From: an uncultured Lachnospiraceae bacterium
GTDB lineage: Bacteria; Bacillota; Clostridia; Lachnospirales; Lachnospiraceae
Direction of reading: 5' to 3'
Length of the DNA stretch: 23,277 nucleotides
Assembly (NCBI GenBank): GCA_910587715.1
Contig: CAJUMV010000056.1
Coordinates: 1 to 23,277, forward strand
Position numbers and translations under genes: made by a program. The notes below the pieces were generated by a model. That model did no database searches. It saw only the letters and a program-made list of their open reading frames with translations, and had not been told where the DNA came from. Positions within the stretch are counted from its first letter, which is position 1. Every line of letters starts with the position of its first letter. Of the stretch, positions 1-8,252 are shown piece after piece.

Positions 1-30
1 AAACAAAAAATGCCGTATTTATGCAGATTG

Positions 31-49
31 AGGCGTTTCGCAAATGCCT
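31..49. promoter_or_regulatory. palindrome in the leader of the sugar transporter gene
   Basis: An 8-bp inverted repeat (AGGCGTTT / AAATGCCT, one G-T mismatch) surrounds a CGC centre about 30 bases before the start codon of the GPH symporter. It could be an operator for a sugar-responsive repressor or a small leader stem-loop. No promoter could be placed, because the window starts only 30 bases further upstream. Function is inferred from position only. Confidence 0.25.
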
Positions 50-81
50 AATAAAAAGCAGAACAGAAAGGAGCATTCCTT

Positions 82-1515
82 ATGAATACAACTACAGGAA
101 AAACAGAAAACCCCGACGCAAAGCTTTCCTTTTTTGAACGCCTGGCATACGGAATCGGCGATTATGCAGGCAATCTGGTTTATTCCTCCATATCGGCATT
201 TTTGCTCGTATATTACATCAGTGTCCTCGGCGTGGACGCCGGTGTTGCCGCCTCCATCATGGCTGTCTCCAAAATATTCGACGGCGTGTCCGACTTAATC
301 ATGGGACGAATCGTAGACAAAACAAAAAGCAAATGGGGAAAAGCCCGTCCATGGATTCTGCGGATGAGCATTCCGCTGGCTGTCTGCACGGTGCTTATGT
401 TCTCCGTGCCCGCTTCTTTAGCCGGCTCCGCGCAGGTGGCATACATGTTCCTGACTTATAATCTGGTTTCCACCATATTTTATACCGGTCTGAATGTGCC
501 CTATGCATCCTTACAGGGCTTGATGACGACCAACCAGTACGAGAGAGGTCTTCTCGGTAACTTCCGTATGCTCCTCGCAACCTTCGGAACAATGACCGTC
601 AATACCGTCGTATTAAAAATGTGCGCGTTCTTCGGCGGCGGGGAACAGTACAGTCAGAAAGGCTGGACACTGGCGTTTGTCTGCCTGATGATCGCTTTTG
701 TTGTTCTAAACTTAATTACATTCTTCTTCTGTAAGGAACGGGTCGTTGACACGGAGAACGCGGACGGCGCCAGACAGGAAAAGGGACCCTCTGTCATCGA
801 ATGCCTAAAGAGCCTTGTAGTCAATAAGTACTGGCTGCTGATGGTAATATTCCTCTTTTCCCTGTACTTTATGATGTCCACTTTCTTCGGCAGCGCTTAC
901 TATTTTGCGCAGTATGTACTTGGTGATGAAAGCGCTTATGCCATCACCGCAAATTCTCTGTCCATGGCGCAGATCGTGATGATGTTTATCACCCCTTTCA
1001 TCATGGCGAAAATCGGCAAACGCTGGACGGGTCTGATCGGAATGGTCGTTGCGGCGGCTGCCTTTGTGCTGACCGCGCTGGCGGGTCAGAGCGTTACCCT
1101 GGTTGTGGCATGTAATATCTTAAAAGGAGCTGCTTTCGGCTGCGGCGCGGCGACCATGTTTGGTCTTTTACAAGATTCTATCACCTATGGGCAATGGCTT
1201 ACCGGCGTGCAGGCGGTAGGTATGGGAAATGCGGCTTCCTCCTTCTGTATGAAAGTCGGCTCCGGTATCGGAACCGCAGCTCTTGGCTGGATTTTAGATG
1301 CCGGCGGCTTTACCGCCGATCCCACCAGCGCATCCGCAATCGCCTCCGTCAACGTTGCCTGCATCTGGGTTCCCGTGATCACCTGTGTGATCGGTGCCGT
1401 CTGCCTGCTGGCATTTGATCTGGATAAGCACTATAAGAAAGCTGTGGACGATCTGGCGGTTGGAAGATGGAAAGGCAGTAAGACAGATACTTTTAACGAA
1501 TACTATAACAATTAA
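82..1515 (+). CDS. GPH-family sugar:cation symporter (MFS), probable xyloside/oligosaccharide transporter
   Basis: A 477-residue polytopic membrane protein that probably brings xylo-oligosaccharides or related glycosides into the cell with a co-transported cation. The N-terminus reads LSFFERLAYGIGDYAGNLVY, typical of glycoside-pentoside-hexuronide symporters. The family signature GRIVDKTKSKWGKARPWILR lies near residues 75-94, in the loop between membrane segments 2 and 3. The length matches the family (about 450-480). The start has a good ribosome binding site (AAAGGAG, nine bases upstream). The next gene, 22 bases downstream, is a GH43 beta-xylosidase, so import followed by cytoplasmic hydrolysis is the likely pathway. 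The exact substrate is inferred from that neighbour and cannot be read from the sequence. Confidence 0.9.
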   Translation: MNTTTGKTENPDAKLSFFERLAYGIGDYAGNLVYSSISAFLLVYYISVLGVDAGVAASIMAVSKIFDGVSDLIMGRIVDKTKSKWGKARPWILRMSIPLAVCTVLMFSVPASLAGSAQVAYMFLTYNLVSTIFYTGLNVPYASLQGLMTTNQYERGLLGNFRMLLATFGTMTVNTVVLKMCAFFGGGEQYSQKGWTLAFVCLMIAFVVLNLITFFFCKERVVDTENADGARQEKGPSVIECLKSLVVNKYWLLMVIFLFSLYFMMSTFFGSAYYFAQYVLGDESAYAITANSLSMAQIVMMFITPFIMAKIGKRWTGLIGMVVAAAAFVLTALAGQSVTLVVACNILKGAAFGCGAATMFGLLQDSITYGQWLTGVQAVGMGNAASSFCMKVGSGIGTAALGWILDAGGFTADPTSASAIASVNVACIWVPVITCVIGAVCLLAFDLDKHYKKAVDDLAVGRWKGSKTDTFNEYYNN

Positions 1516-1537
1516 ACCATTTATACAGGAGGACACT

Positions 1538-3166
1538 ATGATTACCAATCCAATTTTGCCGGGATTCCATCCCGATCCATGTATCTGCAGAAAGGGCGAT
1601 GACTACTACTTAGCAGTGTCCTCCTTTGAGTGGCTGCCGGGAATCCCTGTTTATCATTCTAAAGACCTGAAAAACTGGGAGCTTTACAGCCATGTTATCA
1701 CACAGGAATCCGGGGTGGATCTGACCAGACTCCCTTCTGCAAAGGGAATCTGGGCGCCCTGCCTGACCTACTGTGAGGAGGAAGACTTGTTCTATGTCGT
1801 ATACGGCATTATGAATTCCATGAATGCCCGCTACTTCGATGTGGACAATTTCGTAATCACGGCAAAGGACATGAAAGGTCCGTGGAGCAAGCCTGTCTAT
1901 CTCCATTCCTCCGGCTTCGACGCTTCGCTTTTCCATGATTATGACGGGCGCAAATGGCTTGTGTCCTTAGAATGGGAAACAAGAGAGGGCTATGAAAAGC
2001 CGGGCGCTATCTGCATGGTGGAATACGATCCGAAAGAACAGAAAATCCTTGGCTACCCCAGACGAATCTGGCAGGGCGGAACCGACAGAGGATGTATCGA
2101 AGCGCCGCATTTGACAAGGCACGGCGACTATTATTATATTATGTGCGCGGAGGGTGGGACGGGTTACAACCATTGTGTAACCATGGGACGCTCCAAAAAT
2201 GTCTGGGGTCCTTATGAAAAGGATCCGATGAATCCGATCCTGACCTCGACCCCCGGTGAGTCCTACGAGCGGCATAACCCGGATCATTTAAAGCCCAAAT
2301 ACTATAACCCGGAATCCCTTTTACAGAAGTCCGGTCACGGAAGCTACGTGGAAACGCAGACCGGGGAAGTCTATATGGTGCACCTGACTGCCCGCCCCTT
2401 TGTCCCGGAGCTGCGCTGTACGCTGGGACGGGAAACGGCGATCCAGAAAATGGAATGGACGAAAGATCATTGGCTTCGATTGGAAGGCGGCGGTAACCTG
2501 GCAAAGCTTGAAGTTCCGGAAAGTTCCCTGCCGGAATGCCCTATGCCGCAGATACCGGATCGTGACGATTTCGACCAGGATACCTTAAATATCTGGTATT
2601 ATGCGCCGCGGATTATGCCGGAAAGCTTCGCCGACGTGACCGCCAGACCGGGGTTCATGCGCCTGCGAGGTCAGGAATCGCGCACCTCGCTAAACAAAGT
2701 GAGCATCCTGGCGAGAAAGCTCCGCTCCCTCCACGGACGGATTACCACAAAAATGGAATTTACACCCGAAATCCACCAACACAGCGCGGGTCTGATCCTG
2801 TATTACGACAATATGAATTATATCAATCTGCGGAAATATTACAGCGAAACGCTGGGACAGAGTGCGCTTTCCATCATTCATCTGGAAAACGGGCAGAAAA
2901 CAGAGTTTTTAAATTCCAGAATCCCTGTGGACGATGTGCCGATTTATCTGAGACTCTATATAGATAGCCGGGAATCCTGGTTTGAATGGAGCTATGACGG
3001 AAACGCCTATCAGAAAATAGGAAAGAAATTTGACACCAGCAAATTTTCCGATGAGTATTGTGAATACGGGGAGTTTACCGGAACCATGGTGGGATTGACC
3101 TGCGCAGACAGAGTGAAGCACAAGCACTTTGCGGACTTTGATTTTCTGGAATATATTTCGGAATAG
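1538..3166 (+). CDS. glycoside hydrolase family 43 beta-xylosidase
   Basis: A 542-residue cytoplasmic enzyme (no signal peptide) expected to release xylose from the non-reducing end of xylo-oligosaccharides. The N-terminal five-bladed propeller begins ITNPILPGFHPDPCICR, with D13 as the predicted general base. D134 (FHDYDGRKW) is the likely pKa modulator and E188 (CIEAPHL) the general acid. From about residue 320 a beta-sandwich domain typical of XynB-type enzymes follows. Both architecture and length fit two-domain GH43 xylosidases; some family members also act on arabinosides. The frame is open further upstream, but the ATG at 1538 is chosen: it has AGGAGG seven bases before it and matches the conserved family N-terminus. 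It is co-transcribed with the upstream symporter. Confidence 0.93.
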   Translation: MITNPILPGFHPDPCICRKGDDYYLAVSSFEWLPGIPVYHSKDLKNWELYSHVITQESGVDLTRLPSAKGIWAPCLTYCEEEDLFYVVYGIMNSMNARYFDVDNFVITAKDMKGPWSKPVYLHSSGFDASLFHDYDGRKWLVSLEWETREGYEKPGAICMVEYDPKEQKILGYPRRIWQGGTDRGCIEAPHLTRHGDYYYIMCAEGGTGYNHCVTMGRSKNVWGPYEKDPMNPILTSTPGESYERHNPDHLKPKYYNPESLLQKSGHGSYVETQTGEVYMVHLTARPFVPELRCTLGRETAIQKMEWTKDHWLRLEGGGNLAKLEVPESSLPECPMPQIPDRDDFDQDTLNIWYYAPRIMPESFADVTARPGFMRLRGQESRTSLNKVSILARKLRSLHGRITTKMEFTPEIHQHSAGLILYYDNMNYINLRKYYSETLGQSALSIIHLENGQKTEFLNSRIPVDDVPIYLRLYIDSRESWFEWSYDGNAYQKIGKKFDTSKFSDEYCEYGEFTGTMVGLTCADRVKHKHFADFDFLEYISE

Positions 3167-3205
3167 GTAAGGATGTCGGCATAAAAGGATAATTGTCTAC
3201 AGTTT

Positions 3206-3233
3206 GAAAGGGTCGTTCCAAAACGACCCTTTC
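3206..3233. terminator. hairpin between convergent genes, probable bidirectional terminator
   Basis: A perfect 12-bp stem (GAAAGGGTCGTT / AACGACCCTTTC) with a CCAA loop lies 40 bases after the beta-xylosidase stop and 52 bases beyond the adenosylhomocysteinase stop on the other strand. The T-run is weak on both sides, so intrinsic termination may be partial. Position and stem perfection are the evidence. Confidence 0.7.
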
Positions 3234-3284
3234 ACATTATTTCTGCAATCCGCAGCATAATATTCTTTTACAAATTCGCGTTGC

Positions 3285-4532
3285 TTACAGCGTATAGCTA
3301 TTCAGATACTTCTCCTGCTCCGGCGTCAGCACATCAATCTCTTTGCCAAGGAACGCGAGCTTTCTCTTCGCCACATCCTTGTCTACCTCTTCCGGCACAT
3401 CAATCAGCTTCTCTGTAAGCTCCTTGCCGTGCTCCACCAGATATTTCGCGGAGAGCGCCTGAATGGCAAAGCTCATATCCATAATCTCAGCGGGATGCCC
3501 GTCGCCTGCCGCCAGATTTACAAGACGACCTTCGGCAAGTACGAAAATCCACTGACCCGTCGGCAGCTTATAGCCCATAATATTCTTGCGCTGTTCTCTC
3601 GTCTCCACCGCGTTTGCTTTCAGCCACGCCATATCAATCTCGCAATCGAAATGTCCCGCATTACAGAGAATTGCACCTTCCTTCATCTCAGCGAAGTCTT
3701 CCTTATCAATGACCTTGTCACAGCCCGTCACGGTAACAAAGAAGTCGCCCACCTTAGCCGCTTCTTTCATAGGCATTACGTCAAAGCCGTCCATCACCGC
3801 TTCAATCGCCTTAATCGGGTCAATCTCCGTCACGATAACCCGTGCACCCAGACCTTTTGCTCTCATAGCCGTGCCCTTGCCGCACCAGCCGTAACCCGCC
3901 ACAACGACAATCTTGCCCGCCACGATCAGGTTCGTGGTCCTGTTAATGCCATCCCACACGGACTGACCCGTACCGTATCTGTTATCGAAGAAATGCTTAC
4001 ATGCCGCATTGTTGACGCGCACCATGGGGAACTTTAATTCTCCCGCATTGTTCATCGCTTCCAGACGGATGATGCCGGTCGTCGTTTCCTCACAGCCACC
4101 GATGATATTGGGAATCAAGTGCTGCATCTGCGTGTGCACCATCGTCACCAGATCGCCGCCGTCGTCAATGATGATATTCGGCTCCGCCTCCAGCACATGA
4201 CGGATGTGCGTCTCGTATTCCTCCGGCGTCGCACCGTACCACGCATGTACCTCCAGCCCTGCCTTTACAAGCGCCGCCGCTACGTCATCCTGCGTAGAAA
4301 GCGGATTGGAACCTGTCACATACATTTCCGCGCCGCCCGCGGCAAGCACCAGACACAGGTATGCGGTCTTCGCTTCCAGATGTACGGAAAGCGTCACCTT
4401 CTTGCCCGCAAAAGGCTTGCTCTCGGAAAACTCCTTTTCCAGCGTGCGCAGCAGGTCACAGTTCCTCTTCACCCACTCGATTTTTCTCTCACCTGATTCG
4501 GCAAGATTAATGTCTCTGATTTCGCTACTCAA
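3285..4532 (-). CDS. ahcY: adenosylhomocysteinase family protein (S-adenosyl- or S-inosyl-homocysteine hydrolase)
   Basis: A 415-residue NAD-dependent cytoplasmic enzyme that splits S-adenosylhomocysteine, or its deaminated form, into homocysteine and a nucleoside. Substrate-domain motifs are SVHLEAKTA (H51), IDDGGDLV, CEETTTGI, and CKHFFDNRYGTG with the catalytic lysine and aspartate. The Rossmann loop GYGWCGKG lies near residue 213, then CNAGHFDCEID and AAGDGHPAEIMD. The protein is shorter than the roughly 430-470-residue classical enzymes and ends in LNSYTL, not the KPDHYRY-type tail. It therefore looks like the short archaeal/Thermotoga-type form. The start is TTG, chosen because AAAGGAGG sits nine bases upstream and no nearby ATG exists. 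It is the last gene of the methyl-cycle cluster, 96 bases after the EAL-HDOD gene. Family call is secure; adenosine versus inosine specificity is open. Confidence 0.93.
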   Translation of the reverse strand: MSSEIRDINLAESGERKIEWVKRNCDLLRTLEKEFSESKPFAGKKVTLSVHLEAKTAYLCLVLAAGGAEMYVTGSNPLSTQDDVAAALVKAGLEVHAWYGATPEEYETHIRHVLEAEPNIIIDDGGDLVTMVHTQMQHLIPNIIGGCEETTTGIIRLEAMNNAGELKFPMVRVNNAACKHFFDNRYGTGQSVWDGINRTTNLIVAGKIVVVAGYGWCGKGTAMRAKGLGARVIVTEIDPIKAIEAVMDGFDVMPMKEAAKVGDFFVTVTGCDKVIDKEDFAEMKEGAILCNAGHFDCEIDMAWLKANAVETREQRKNIMGYKLPTGQWIFVLAEGRLVNLAAGDGHPAEIMDMSFAIQALSAKYLVEHGKELTEKLIDVPEEVDKDVAKRKLAFLGKEIDVLTPEQEKYLNSYTL

Positions 4533-4571
4533 TGATAGTGTCCTCCTTTAGTCATTATCAGCCGAATTTTT

Positions 4572-4603
4572 ATTATAGTGATGGTCGTCTGTCCTATCAT
4601 CAC
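4572..4603 (-). promoter_or_regulatory. probable ahcY promoter with overlapping dyad
   Basis: On the minus strand a perfect TATAAT (4572-4577) lies 39 bases before the TTG start. No good -35 is visible. A dyad, GTGATG (4578-4583) and CATCAC (4598-4603), abuts the -10 and fills the spacer, so an operator or activator site is possible. This suggests ahcY can be transcribed separately from the upstream cluster. Confidence 0.4.
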
Positions 4604-4628
4604 TTATTATGTTCGCAAGACAGATAAG

Positions 4629-5864
4629 TTACCTTACGCTTGTCTCGAAAAACATCTCCTTATACCAGCATACCGTCTCGGTGTACGCCTGGTAAATCGT
4701 ATTCGTGTCCACGTTCAGCACGATAAGCTGCCTGCTGATTTCCTGCCAGTCCGCCGCTTCATAATTTACCACGAAGGAATAAATGCCTGCCAGGTCTCCC
4801 GTGCCCTTCACCAGCGCATCCTCAATCTCCTTAGAAACGGTAACCATCTTAAGCGCGTCCTCCATGGGCATATTTAGGATAATATTCAAAATGGAAAACA
4901 GTCCCATCAAAAATACTTCCGCAGACTTCATGCCCAATCCGAATACCGGCGCCAGACATTCCATAAACTTCGCGCGGAGCATGGACGTTCTTGCCACTTC
5001 ATTCGGTCTGTCCGCACACAGCTCTTTCGTAATCACGGTATTGATCCACTTTTTCAGTTCCCGCTGTCCCAGAATAGCCGCCGCGTGACGGATAGAAGTC
5101 ACCTGAGAATTGATGGCAATGTGGTTTACCATCTTGAGAAGCTCCACCACAAGCGCAGTATCGCGTCCGATGACATCCGCCGCCTTTGTCAGCTCGAAAT
5201 CCGGCGCATTCACAATATTCATCAGCTCCAGATAGTTAATCTTCAAAGGAGAAACCTCGTTCTCTCCTTTTGTGATCGGGATGCGGTAAAATTTACCTTC
5301 AAACACAGAGAAGTCATCATCATTTTTCAGCCTGTCGAAAATATCCTGACTGTCGATGTTCCCCACGCACATTTTAATCTGCGGATACTGCCGTTTGAAA
5401 TAGAACTTCACTTTGGAGAGATCCACCTCTTTCTCATCCAAAATAACGTAATCCATCAGCTTAAGCAGCTCTCTCATTTCCTCGTAACGGCTTACGGGAA
5501 GTTTCGACATCGCCAGTTTATATCCTTTTTCCTTCAATTCCGAGAAACGCTTTCTGTAAGCTTCGCTATTCTCCACCTCGTTATCAAACACCAGCACCAC
5601 TCTGCCCCGGAATTCATCGCACTTCGACTCAAGGTCCGAAAATACCGCGATATGGCTCACCGGAATCAGCACATCCGTACCCGGCGACAGCGTATCGATG
5701 CCGATATTATGTACAATTTCCAGACCTTCAATCTCTGCCAGACCGTTCGGACTGCTTGATCCGAAAATCGGCGGATTCAAAAGGCTGTTCTCCCTCTGTG
5801 AAGCCAGCGCATAAGCTGAAACTTTCATGTCCTTATCAAAATATGGTATCAGTGTTGCCAGCAT
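4629..5864 (-). CDS. degenerate EAL domain plus HDOD signalling protein (YuxH-like)
   Basis: A 411-residue cytoplasmic protein. Residues of about 1-195 resemble an EAL fold (VLVFDNE, then GYKLAMSKLP, then DYVILDEKEVD). The EAL signature and the DDFG metal-binding motif are missing, so cyclic-di-GMP hydrolysis is unlikely. Residues of about 200-390 form an HDOD domain (INYLELMNIVNAPDFELTKA, LKMVNHIAINS, AAAILGQRELKKWINTVI). EAL-HDOD proteins of this layout are known as the YuxH family and are usually regarded as signalling or scaffold proteins. A TTG-started extension of six codons is possible, but GGGGAGGGGA sits just before the ATG at 5864, so that start is preferred. It lies between SAH deaminase and SAH hydrolase genes, an unexpected place for a signalling protein. 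Confidence 0.85.
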   Translation of the reverse strand: MLATLIPYFDKDMKVSAYALASQRENSLLNPPIFGSSSPNGLAEIEGLEIVHNIGIDTLSPGTDVLIPVSHIAVFSDLESKCDEFRGRVVLVFDNEVENSEAYRKRFSELKEKGYKLAMSKLPVSRYEEMRELLKLMDYVILDEKEVDLSKVKFYFKRQYPQIKMCVGNIDSQDIFDRLKNDDDFSVFEGKFYRIPITKGENEVSPLKINYLELMNIVNAPDFELTKAADVIGRDTALVVELLKMVNHIAINSQVTSIRHAAAILGQRELKKWINTVITKELCADRPNEVARTSMLRAKFMECLAPVFGLGMKSAEVFLMGLFSILNIILNMPMEDALKMVTVSKEIEDALVKGTGDLAGIYSFVVNYEAADWQEISRQLIVLNVDTNTIYQAYTETVCWYKEMFFETSVR

Positions 5865-5903
5865 ATCCGTTCCCCTCCCCAAAATACATTTTATCTATTA
5901 TCT

Positions 5904-5912
5904 AGTATAGCA
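5904..5912 (-). promoter_or_regulatory. possible extended -10 promoter for the EAL-HDOD gene
   Basis: On the minus strand TGC-TATACT (extended -10) lies 40 bases before the ATG at 5864, in the 74-base gap after the deaminase gene. The -35 (TGGAAT at 5927-5932, 17-bp spacer) is poor. It would allow partly independent expression inside the cluster. Confidence 0.35.
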
Positions 5913-5938
5913 AAAATTTTCACAGAATTCCATATTTA

Positions 5939-7240
5939 TCAATAAGTTTTCTTGTCAAGCCCCATTCTGACAATGATATCCTGAATCTTGCCGTAAACCA
6001 GCTTCTCGTCCATCGTCAAAAGCTGACGATTTTCCATGGTGATCCGCCCGTTGATAATAACCGTATCAACCTCGGAACCGTTAGCGGAGTAGGACAGCCC
6101 GGCAATCAGATTGTTTCTGGGCGTGAGGGACGGCGTATTTAGATCGAGAATCGCCAGATCCGCTTTCTTCCCCACTTCAATCGACCCGATCTCTTTCTCC
6201 AGCCCGAGCGCCTTCGCGCCGTTGATGGTTGCTATGCGGAAACCTTCCTTCGCACTGACGCACTGTGGCGTTTTCCCCGTGCCTTTGTGAATCAGCGTCA
6301 GCAGGCTCAGCTCGTGGAACATATTCAGACAGTTGTTGCTCGCCGCGCCGTCCGTGCCGAGGCACACATTGACGCCTGCATCCAGCATCTTTGCAATAGG
6401 GGCAAAGCCGTTGCCGAGTTTCATGTTGCTTGCCGGGTTGGTCACAACGCTGACATTTTTCCGCTTCAAGATAGCAATATCATCATCCGTTACCTGCACG
6501 CAGTGCGCCGCGATGGCAGGCACGTCAAAAATACCGCACTTTTCCGCGAGCGCGATCGGTGTACAGCCATACTTTTCCTGTATCTGGGAAATCTCGCTCT
6601 CACTTTCCGAAAGATGCACATGGATGCCCATATTTTCCTTTTTCGCTTCAGCCGCCACAATCTTTAAAAATTCGTCGTCACAGGTGTAAGGCGCATGAGG
6701 ACCCAGCTTGAACGTGAGCCGGTCGCAGTCCTTCGCCGCATCCCGCTCCTCATAAGCCTGCCGCAGACGCGACTGCCCCGCTTCATCGTTGCCGCTGCCC
6801 ACAAGCCCTCTGCAAATCACCGCACGCATACCGGACTCCTTCACCGCGCGGGTGGTCTGATGAATGTTCATCTGCATATCGTTAAAGCAGGTAGTGCCGC
6901 TCTTCATCATCTCGATGATCGCCAGATTGGCACCCCAGTAAGTGTCCTCGTCGGTCATCTGCTGCTCAATCGGGTCAATGGTGCCGAAAAGCCAGTCCAT
7001 AAAAGAAAGGTCGTCCGCCACATTCCGCATAAAAGACATATAAGAATGGGTGTGGCAGTTAATCAGCCCCGGAATCACCAGCTTATCTGTGCCGTCTATC
7101 ACCTTGTCGGCACGAAACCCCGCCGGCTTGTCACCAATTCCTGTTATCCTGTCCTCCTCAATATAAAGAGATGTCTCCCGAATCACATCTTCCGCGCCCT
7201 CCGGCAAAACCACAAGGGCGTTCTCAATTACTATTCCCAT
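5939..7240 (-). CDS. 5'-methylthioadenosine / S-adenosylhomocysteine deaminase (amidohydrolase)
   Basis: A 433-residue metal-dependent amidohydrolase of the MtaD/TRZ-ATZ type. It removes the 6-amino group of the adenine ring of methylthioadenosine or S-adenosylhomocysteine, giving the inosyl form. The sequence shows the metal-ligand motif NCHTHSYMSFMR, then HVHLSESESE, AAHCVQVTDDD and the late GTDGAASNNCLNMF, in the order of this family. An in-frame ATG four codons upstream (7252) is rejected because GGAGGTAAAA sits directly before the ATG at 7240. The gene starts 11 bases after the dehydrogenase stop, so the two are cotranscribed. Placement two genes from an ahcY homologue supports SAH as the physiological substrate. 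Related guanine/cytosine deaminases (SsnA-like) are less likely given the motifs. Confidence 0.9.
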   Translation of the reverse strand: MGIVIENALVVLPEGAEDVIRETSLYIEEDRITGIGDKPAGFRADKVIDGTDKLVIPGLINCHTHSYMSFMRNVADDLSFMDWLFGTIDPIEQQMTDEDTYWGANLAIIEMMKSGTTCFNDMQMNIHQTTRAVKESGMRAVICRGLVGSGNDEAGQSRLRQAYEERDAAKDCDRLTFKLGPHAPYTCDDEFLKIVAAEAKKENMGIHVHLSESESEISQIQEKYGCTPIALAEKCGIFDVPAIAAHCVQVTDDDIAILKRKNVSVVTNPASNMKLGNGFAPIAKMLDAGVNVCLGTDGAASNNCLNMFHELSLLTLIHKGTGKTPQCVSAKEGFRIATINGAKALGLEKEIGSIEVGKKADLAILDLNTPSLTPRNNLIAGLSYSANGSEVDTVIINGRITMENRQLLTMDEKLVYGKIQDIIVRMGLDKKTY

Positions 7241-7251
7241 TTTTACCTCCA

Positions 7252-8211
7252 TTACTTGTTTACAATATTCCGCTCTTCCCCATCTAAAAACGCCTGTATG
7301 TTTTTCGCCACTTCATCCACCAGCCGCTCTCTCGCCTCCATACTCGCCCACGCCAGATGCGGCGTGATGATCAGCTTCGTGCTGTCCTTGATCTCATTTA
7401 ACGGATTGTCCCTGCTGATGGGCTCCTTTTCCAGCACGTCAAGCCCCGCCGCCGCAATCTGACCTTCCATCAACGCGTCATAGAGCGCCTGCGTATCCAC
7501 CACCGGACCCCTTGCCACGTTGACAAGGACAGCGGACTGCTTCATCTTGGAAAATGCCTCTTTGTTAATAAGTCCTCTGGTCCTGCCGCTCAAAGGACAG
7601 TGCAGGGACAAAATATCCGACTGAGAAAGCAGTGCGTCAAACTCCACCCGCTCATACTCCGTGCATGTACTTTTGCCGGAAGCGGAATAAAAGATTACTT
7701 TGCAGCCAAAAGCCTGCGCCACTTTCGCGACACCTTTGCCGATATTTCCCATACCCACGATGCCCCAGGTCTTCCCTTCCAGCTCTCTGAACGGTCTGTC
7801 GAAATTGGAAAAACGGTCCTGCGCGCCATACTCGCCCGATTTCACATAATTGTCATAATGCACCAGCTTTTCCTCAAGCGCCAGCGCCAGAAGAAAGGTA
7901 TGCTGCACCACCGCCGCCGTACTGTAATTCACCACATTCGCCACCTTAATGCCGCGGCTTTTGCAGTATGCCAGATCCACATTGTCAAACCCCGTCGCAA
8001 ACAGACAGATCAGCTTCACATTCGGCGCATCCTTAAGGGTATCCTCGTTCATGGGCGCTTTGTTCGCGATAATGACATCTGCGTCCTTCACCCGCTCCGC
8101 CGTATTCTCCGCCACCGTATTCGGGTAATAAGTCACCTCCCCGAATTTTTCATAGCAGCTCACGTCAATGTCCGTTCCCACGCTGTTGCGCTCCAAAACT
8201 ACCAGCTTCAT
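7252..8211 (-). CDS. D-isomer-specific 2-hydroxyacid dehydrogenase
   Basis: A 319-residue NAD(P)-dependent dehydrogenase that interconverts a 2-oxoacid and a D-2-hydroxyacid, in the glycerate/hydroxypyruvate-reductase subgroup by overall look. The dinucleotide loop is GIVGMGNIGKG near residue 150. The catalytic Arg is in VNVARGPVVD, the Glu in GLDVLEKEP and the His in ITPHLAWAS. The frame extends 14 codons further, but the ATG at 8211 has AGGAGGTGCTT immediately before it and begins at a typical family N-terminus (MKLVVLERNSVG). It follows the CofE-like gene by 41 bases and its stop is 11 bases before the deaminase start. The substrate cannot be told from sequence. Confidence 0.9.
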   Translation of the reverse strand: MKLVVLERNSVGTDIDVSCYEKFGEVTYYPNTVAENTAERVKDADVIIANKAPMNEDTLKDAPNVKLICLFATGFDNVDLAYCKSRGIKVANVVNYSTAAVVQHTFLLALALEEKLVHYDNYVKSGEYGAQDRFSNFDRPFRELEGKTWGIVGMGNIGKGVAKVAQAFGCKVIFYSASGKSTCTEYERVEFDALLSQSDILSLHCPLSGRTRGLINKEAFSKMKQSAVLVNVARGPVVDTQALYDALMEGQIAAAGLDVLEKEPISRDNPLNEIKDSTKLIITPHLAWASMEARERLVDEVAKNIQAFLDGEERNIVNK

Positions 8212-8252
8212 AAGCACCTCCTCTGATATATGCTTTTCTTCCAACAACTTCA

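Noticed and set aside
1394..1537. 48-codon upstream extension of the GH43 gene
   Set aside because: It overlaps the symporter 3' end in another frame; the ATG at 1538 has AGGAGG and the family N-terminus.
3429..4037. 202-codon plus-strand frame
   Set aside because: It lies fully antisense within the conserved ahcY gene, is His/Arg-rich and has no ribosome binding site.
4533..4571. SAH or SAM riboswitch before ahcY
   Set aside because: The leader from the visible -10 is only about 35 bases, too short for these riboswitches, and no conserved core was seen.
5085..5759. 224-codon plus-strand frame
   Set aside because: Antisense to the EAL-HDOD gene and of unnatural composition.
6695..7462. 255-codon plus-strand frame
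   Set aside because: Antisense across the deaminase and dehydrogenase genes, both strongly supported by motifs.
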